64,000 nucleotides of DNA from contig NC_056524.1 of the NCBI RefSeq assembly GCF_019175285.1, positions 172,106,314-172,170,313 of the forward strand, given 5' to 3'. The first letter of the stretch is position 1; every line of letters begins with the position of its first letter. A program made the translations under genes and the position numbers. Of the stretch, positions 43,401 through 51,600 are shown piece by piece. This DNA is from Sceloporus undulatus (lineage: Eukaryota > Chordata > Lepidosauria > Squamata > Phrynosomatidae). The notes beneath the pieces were generated by a model that saw nothing but the letters and a program-made list of their open reading frames with translations, had not been told where the DNA came from and ran no database searches.

Positions 43401-45603
43401 TTATTTGGAAAAAATAAACCTTATCTAATTAGTAATTATCAGGCAAAGGCACCTAGAGAAACAATATGCTATTCTCTCCTGCTCAGATTATTAAAAGACT
43501 AGGGGGAAAGTGTTTGATAACCACCAAAAACAAATTAAGAGTTAAATCTAAATACAAACAATGTTATTTAAAAGAGGCTTATAAACATCATGTTCTTCAA
43601 CTGAAACACAGTCATTTCTACAGTCTGTACATAAACCTCTTTCCTGGGACATATAGCTAACAATTGATCTGAGACCATGACCATGTTCTGCTGCAATCAT
43701 GAACATGTTTATTAAACCATGGTTTTTGCCTTAGCAACAATACAGTATGCTGCTTTAATCATGAAGTTTCCCATAGACAACTAAGAATATCACAGTTCGT
43801 TAGCCTTATTTCAGGTCTGTTCCTCTCCTACTCTTTTTGTCAGCTCTTGTTTCAGGGCAGTCAACTTGGGAAGTCAGGAACAAATTAAAGTTCTGAGTTT
43901 AGACATAAGAAGAAGCCATAGTTAAAAGCCAGTATCTGTGAAGTGACAACAATGACTTCAGATTTAAAACTGCAGCCAAAAACGGGTCTATCTACCACCG
44001 AAATAAGTCTCTCATTTTCCAGAGTTGTATCCCATATGTGTGTGTCCCATGTTTTGTTTCTCAGACCTGTTCTTCAACTTCCAACCTAATCAAACTTGCT
44101 CAAAGAAAGCTTCTCTGCCAAGGTGTGGTGTTTGGTTTTAATTGAGACCTGCACTTCTATGTACTGCAGCATACACTGAGCAATATTATCCTTATTATGA
44201 CACTCCACACCTGAATGCTATTTACAGTTCAGTCTCCACAACTGGAGTAACAATGTTTGACAGCTGACAACACAGCAACACGGTCAGCCTATAATGAGCA
44301 ACAGACCCAGAAGGAAGTCATTTTATTTGGGGGAAGAATAACCAGTTTGGAACTGTTAGACAAATTGGTGACAGTGGGGGAATTCTTCCTAACATTAATT
44401 AATAAAATAACCAGACAAGCTTTTTAATATCACACTCTTCTTTAAAGGTTACTCACAGAGTTGCATTTACATCCACATTAACAAACTCTGACTAAACAAC
44501 ATTATATAAGGTGACTTGGGCTGCATCCACATGGTGGAAATAATCTAGTATGACACCACTTTATATGCCATGGCTCAATGCTATGGAAATCTTAGAACAG
44601 TAGTTTTGTAAAACATTTAGCCTTCTTGGTCAGAGAGCTTTGGTGCCCCAACAAACTACAATTCCCAAAATTTCATAGCACTAAAACACAGCAGTTAAAA
44701 CTGTATTATTTCTACAGTGTGGATGTAGCCTTAATCTCATGAAGGCAGAGAAACAACCATTAAAACACAAACAGAAAGCATTATATTTTTTAAAATGAGG
44801 AGGATCGGCAGATTTATTATTACATTTACTGGTATTTATGGTATCTAAAGTTTGGGTTACATTGAAATTTTAATTTCAATCTTTTTTAAAAAATGTTTAG
44901 TCCCTTTAGACTCACGGCTCTATTTCTGCCAAATAGGGCTCTCTTTATAAGTTCAGCAAATGATTATATTGTGTGTGTATTTAATGAGAATGCATACTAT
45001 AATTTTCCTCTCTTTGCATGGCTTTTGTCACTTGTTTTAATACCAAAAAAGATTTTATGATGTAATTTGAATCTTAAAAATAAATAAAGCTGAACACTAA
45101 TTTTGATTGATGAATCAAGGCAGTAGTATTAATGAGGACAGTAGGTCAGTAGGAGAGGACATGTATGGGATGCAAAAGATTCCTGGTTCAGTTGCCACCA
45201 TCTCCCAGTAGGGCTGAAAACACTCCTGTCAGAAGCCTTAGGGAGCTGCTGTCAGCTTCTAGACAATTCTGAGTTAGATGGACCCATGATATGACTTGGT
45301 ATAATGCAGCTCTCTGCGCATACTTATCATTCTCTAAAGCCTAAATACCCTAAGAGCACAGATCCCATCTGATCTTGGAAGCTAAGCAGGGCCAAGTTTA
45401 GTACTTGAATGGGAGATCACCAATGAATAACAGGTGTTTGGACTATATTTCAGAGGAAGGAACTGGCAATATGACTTCAGAGTATTCCTTGCCTAAGAAA
45501 ACCCCAGGAAATTCATAGTCACCATAAGTTCACAGCAACCTGAAGACATATACAGTCGGCCCTCCATATCCACGTATTCAAGAATCCATGGCTTGAAAAT
45601 ATT

Positions 45604-45637
<34 letters not shown>

Positions 45638-48600
45638 CAAAAAGCAAACCTTAATTTTGTCATTTTATATAAGGGACACCATTTTACTCTGCCATTATAT
45701 TTAATGAGACTTGAACATCCAAGCCAATTGATACCAAGGGCCCACTGTACACACAAGATCAGCCTTAAGCAGGTGACTAATAAATCCCTATTTATCTTTG
45801 AATAATCTAAGAAGAGGGGTCATGTTCTCTCTCTCTCTCTCTCTCTCTCTTTTTAACAGAAGATCAAAGTTCAGCAAGAACTACTTAATCTCCTGTTTAT
45901 CAGGATGCTTATACTGATCTAATGATTAAAGCAAGCTAAGCCTGCATCTTGAACCATGCTACAAAAGATAACAACTTCAGCCTTGCAATCGTGATCCCTG
46001 ATATGTCTGGTATATTTTATTGCTGTTTCTCCTTATTGTACATTGCACAATGAAACTGCTGATTACAGGGAGAAACAGACAAGGCAATTTTATCTGCCCC
46101 AGTATAGCTCCCTATGCATGCCAACCAGTAATCAAAAGTTAAGGTCAGTATAACAGCAGTTCTCCAAGAAAGGCAACAAGAGCTGATGTTGTTCTCCATC
46201 TTGTAAGGCAGGAAGAAAAGGTATTGTTCATCAATCAGTAATACAGAACCAATTGTCTTGGACATTGGAGAATTAACTATGCATGCATTTAGCGAATGTG
46301 GTTCTAAGTTCCCAGACATACTGTGTGGTCTTGGGCGTATCTCTTAACTGTGAAAATCCACAAAACAGCAATAACTTTATTGGGCCAAACAAAAAGCACA
46401 AAATACGTGATACAAGCTTTTGAAACTTCACTGTCTTCTTCATCAGGCAAAGATGTTAAAAATCAAACAGGAGAAAGAGAAGGGACTAATAACTGTCCAA
46501 CTTCACAAGGTTATTGTGAGAATACTGTAATATTGCCAATTGTTTCTCTGTATTCTAGCTAAACAGTGGCTTTTTGTCCAGAGTACAGGATACACACACA
46601 CACACACACACACAAACACACAGATAAGGAAATGCTGCAGCATATCCACGTCTTTTAGAGCAATCCACAGCTTTTCATGATCAACTCAGTTAAAAGCTTT
46701 GCTATGATCTATAAAACACAGGCCAGTTTTCTTCAGAAATTCTATCTTTACCAGCACTCTTTGCATGAGAGACTAATGTGATGGTCTGCTACTTCTTTGG
46801 TGTTTTCTTTTTCTTTTTTAATCCAGCAGCCTTCTTGAACCAACTGGCCCTTTGGAACAATGCTGAGGCTATCCCATAAAAGTGCAAAGGAGATACCTAG
46901 TGATCTCTCACTAGAACCCAAAATGATTAAACTAGGGCTATTATACTTTGACATATCATAAGAAAATTTGAATCAATGGAAAATATAACAATTTCGGGAA
47001 CACAGCAGGAAAAGAGGAAGACCACATTACAGCTGGACTGATTCAATAAAGAAAGCCACAGCCATGAGTTTACAGAACTGAGCAGGGCTATTAATTACAG
47101 TATCTTTTGGAAGTCTCTCATCCATAAGTCGAAGACAACTGGGTGGCACATATGCTGAGGTGCTCAAAAGAAAGACCAGCAAGGAAGTCACTAAAATGAC
47201 AACGTTCAAAGCAACTAGCCTGACTTCTTCCCCAGCAGACATTGACAAATGTTTCAGGAATTTTATGTAGATTTATATGCAAATAAACTTGATAAAAGCC
47301 TATTTTCATAAGCCAAGGTATGCTCAATTATTATATCCTGAATATAAACTCTCTCTCAAATGCTCTGCATCAGAAACTGTATTTACAGCAGCCATGAAGA
47401 GACTGAAACCTGGAAAGTCATCTAGAAGGATGACTCCACCAGCAACTCTAATAGGTTCCTGGAGATGTGTTAATCTGCATCTTAAACCTATCTTTAATGG
47501 CATATCAAATGAAAGGGAGCTCAGTAAAAGGTGGCAAATAGCACAGATGATGTTGATTCTCAAGCCTGATATTTCATTCTCCACAAAGTTAGTGTAAATC
47601 TTTGTTTGGGCTATCCTTTCACACAGTAACATACCTCCACACAACCAAAGAAGGAAGTTGGAATTCTGAAATCTGGCAAGTTAGGAAGAGACTTAGGTTG
47701 CCATCTTTCCCACTGTCATGCTAAGAATCTTATGCTAAGGGATTTATTTATGTTTAAATACAAGGGAACACTTTATTATGTGACTTTAACCTGCAGTCTC
47801 TACACATGCAGCCAACATACTGTAGTGAGAACATTTTAAGTGAAAACTAGATCCCTGTAGATAAAGTGTATGATTCACACTACGTACATAGTTTAACTGT
47901 TATGGGATCTGAAGTTTGCTGAGAAACTTGCAAATTCTCTACATGGACTATAGGTCGGCTGTGTTCATTAGAATTCTGTCCGGGGGGGAAATCTGAGTAT
48001 CACTCCAAACTAAAAAATCCCAGATCCATGGAATGGAACCCTAACACTTAAAATGGCTTCAAACCACTATCACTTAGATCTACGCAAAGTTCTAGCCATA
48101 GCCATTTACTTGCTTTATTCCTGTGTATAAAGGACTTTAGCATGTATTGGCCTACTGTAGGGAAAATGGACTTAAACTGGTCAGACAGGTAGAGTGTGCT
48201 GTGAAAAAATGTTGCGAACATGTAATTTAAAGAACAAAGCATATGGTATGTCAACTGTCAAGGATTCTGTGTGCTTTGTGTATGCTTCTGGGCCTAAAAG
48301 GCAGGCTTAAATATGCCTGAATAAGCTAAGCAATTATGCAAATTGCAAGAGCTCAAAAGAAAGTGCCTGAAATCAAGAGAAGCCACATAAAAGCTGGTGC
48401 ACATATGGATTAGAACACTAAAAATTAAAAGAACTGGGAATGTGAACTAATTAGAAAGTAGATCTCAGCAATGTATATCTAAACTGGGGTGGGGGAGGAA
48501 GGACATATTCTAAATATTACTCCAAAGTGGTTCCTACTGACATCAACACTACACAGAACTGCAAATTTACTTGAAGATTTTTGTCAAATCAAGTTTGAGT

Positions 48601-51600
48601 ACACTATTGACTACTGAACAGTTACTCTGGGTCTAATACAGATAGGAAAAGGCATACGTGGAAGGATGTTTCCAGATGTACACCAATAAAGGTGCAAATC
48701 TGGATTTACATCACAATGTTGACCCTGGCCTCACTGAATGTTCTTTTGAATATGCATGGTTGCCCATGACTATAGCTGCATCTATCCCTGTTCACTTAAA
48801 GTTTGTTCTTCATATATAGGCATTTTTAATTAAAATAGAAAATAACAGTTCTTTTTCCATGATGGGCATGAACTTATGTGTACTTGCCACTTGTTGCTGT
48901 GTGCCTTCAAGCCATTTCCAACTTATGATAACCCTAAAGCTAACTTATCATGGGGTATTCTTGACAAGATTTGTGCCACTGACTTCCCTGATGCTGAGTG
49001 TGTGTGACGTATCCAAGGTCACCCAGTGGTTTTCATGGCTAAACTGGGACTCAAACCCTGGTGACCATTTTCTGCAAGAACTGTCTATGCTGGAAAATGT
49101 GCTCTCGCGTATAACAAATGAATAGGTTCATTATGACAGGTGAGGATGATGTAGCACTGCTAAAGCAAGAAAGGAGAGGTGCAGGTCCAAATCTTCAGTC
49201 AGCCATCATTTCTCAACCAAACCTACTCACAAGGTTGTTCTTCCATGTAACTCACCTTGACTTCCCTGGAACAAAGACTAGACTTCCCTAGAACAAAGTG
49301 TCTAGAGCAAGGGAAGTAATAGTGCCACTCTATACAGCCTTAGTCAGGCCTCACCTGAAATACTGTGTCCAGTTCTGGGCATCACAATTCGAAAAGGATG
49401 TTGACAAACTGGAGCATGTCCAGAGGAGGGCAACCAAAATGGTGAAGGGTCTGGAAACCATGCCTTATGAGGAAATACTTAGGGAGCTGGGAAAAGGGTG
49501 TCACACTGAAGATGGAGCAAGCTTGTTTTCTGCTGTTCCAGAGACTAGAACACAGAACAATGAATGCAAGCTATAGGAAAAGATCCAACTCAACATTAGG
49601 AGGAACTTCCTGACAGTAAGGGCTGTTCAACAGCGGAACATGCTCCCTCAGAGAGAAGTGGAGTCTCCTTCTTTGGAGGTCTTTAAGCAGAGGCTGGATG
49701 GCCATCTGTCGGGTATGCTTTGATTGAGAATTCCTGCATGGCAGAGGTTGAACTGGATATCCTTGTGGTCTCTTCCAACTCTATGATTCTATGAATATAA
49801 ATGTAATAAATGACAAATACATTTTCCTCACATACATTTTAATGGGCTGTTGCAGCTGTAAACACAAGCAACCCTGAAGCGTTTGGGATCAATTAACACT
49901 GTAAATCTGGCCAACACACAAATTGCCTCACCATCATCCATAAGTACTGACAAGAACTTAAGCATCTGAGAACAGTATGTACTGTAAGTACACTCTGCAA
50001 TGCTATCTGCAATTCTGGCAAATGTTTTCGGGAGCCATCTGCAATTACACAGAAAAATGTATTTGTATGCTGCCAAATTCACACAATGTATTTCTTCGTA
50101 TCTTTCTGGAGATTCTTTTTAAAGTAGAAAACACCCTCTTATTCCCATCCATCTCTTGCCACACACAAGACAACAGACCATTTTCTGTCCACACAAAGTT
50201 CAGTTGCAACTATCATCCCATCAGTCCTTCAAAACTTTTCAACCGAGGTTTTAAAATTTGTGAAGCCAACCAGTGTGTGACTAAATCAAGAAATTCCCCA
50301 GAAACGCTCTCAAAAGAGATGTGTTTAAAGCATGACAAGGAGGGCAGGGACAGGCATGTTACTCTGTTGTAAAAACAGCAAAGAGACTTTGGGCACCTTA
50401 ATGGGCACCTTAAAGACCAACTCATTTAACTTGGCAATAAAGCCTTTGAGGGAGTGCAGCGGATCAAAAATCGTATACTTCTTTCTGCCCTGGCCCCTTT
50501 TCACCTCCCTGTTTTGTCTAGTTTCTCACCTCCTAGTTTTATCTGACGGTAGTGGCACAATTTTATTTTAGCCGCCTTCCCTAACTTTTCTATGCAGTGC
50601 TTTGCAATACAAAACAGGGCTCCAGATTTCACCACTTCCCATGTCTAGATGACTTCCTATTTGGTGGTTGGGAGGGAGTGAAAGGAGGGGAAGGAGCAGA
50701 GAGAAAATAAAACATAAACAAAAAAAGGGGTAAGAACAGGGACAAGAAAACATAAAAATCAGAGTCAGAGTGTGTGTGTGAGAGAGAGAGATATATAGAG
50801 AGAGACCTCAAATCTTGGAGACCAATATTTTAGAGGGAGATAAATAAAACCTCTGTATGTGCATATGTGTGTGTGTAAAATATGGAGCGTAGGACAACAA
50901 ACCACTGAATAAATCACTACCATCGTGACCCGCACAAAGCAAGGGAGAAAGTTCAGACCCTAAGACAAGCTGAGCTTTTCCCCTGGCACAGATGGACTGA
51001 CCTAACTGGAAATCCCCAATGAGAATAGGGAAACATGGGAGGCATTAACCACCACAATCACACCACTTGTCACATGAATGATCACAACTGCATCTGGAAA
51101 GAGCTACTGCTTCTTTGCTGTAAAAATGGTTTTCATCTGTTCTGACAGGGCTCACACCATCACAGTGTGTGTGTGTGTGTATGTGCCCTAAGGTCACCTG
51201 CTGACTTATGGAGACCCCATGAATTTCATAGGGTTCTGCTATTCAAGGAATCCTCAGGGGCAGGGTGACCAGGTGTCCTCACCGCAAAGGAGGACAAGGC
51301 ACCGCAAAATTTAAGGCATTCAAGAAAAATGTAGTGCATGGCCAAATAAAAGCTCAAAACACTCCTAGAAATATAAATTCACACTTCTTAGTCATGCTCA
51401 AAATGGAGGGTGTTTTGAAATTCCTCCTGGACAGAAGGCTGGAATGTAAGGCACGTCCTGAAAAAGGAGGACACCTGGTTACCAGGTTCAGAGGTAACCT
51501 CTTCTGAAATATAGCCTACAGCACCCAGTATTCCCTGGCAGTCTCTCATCCAAGCCCCAAAAGATATGGGATCAGGAGGCTTATTTAGCGATGCCTTCTT

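Noticed and set aside
47277-47597. 106-codon frame with weak LINE-like wording ([14 protein letters not shown])
   Set aside because: The resemblance to RT N-terminal regions is too weak to call. An antisense frame of equal length exists.
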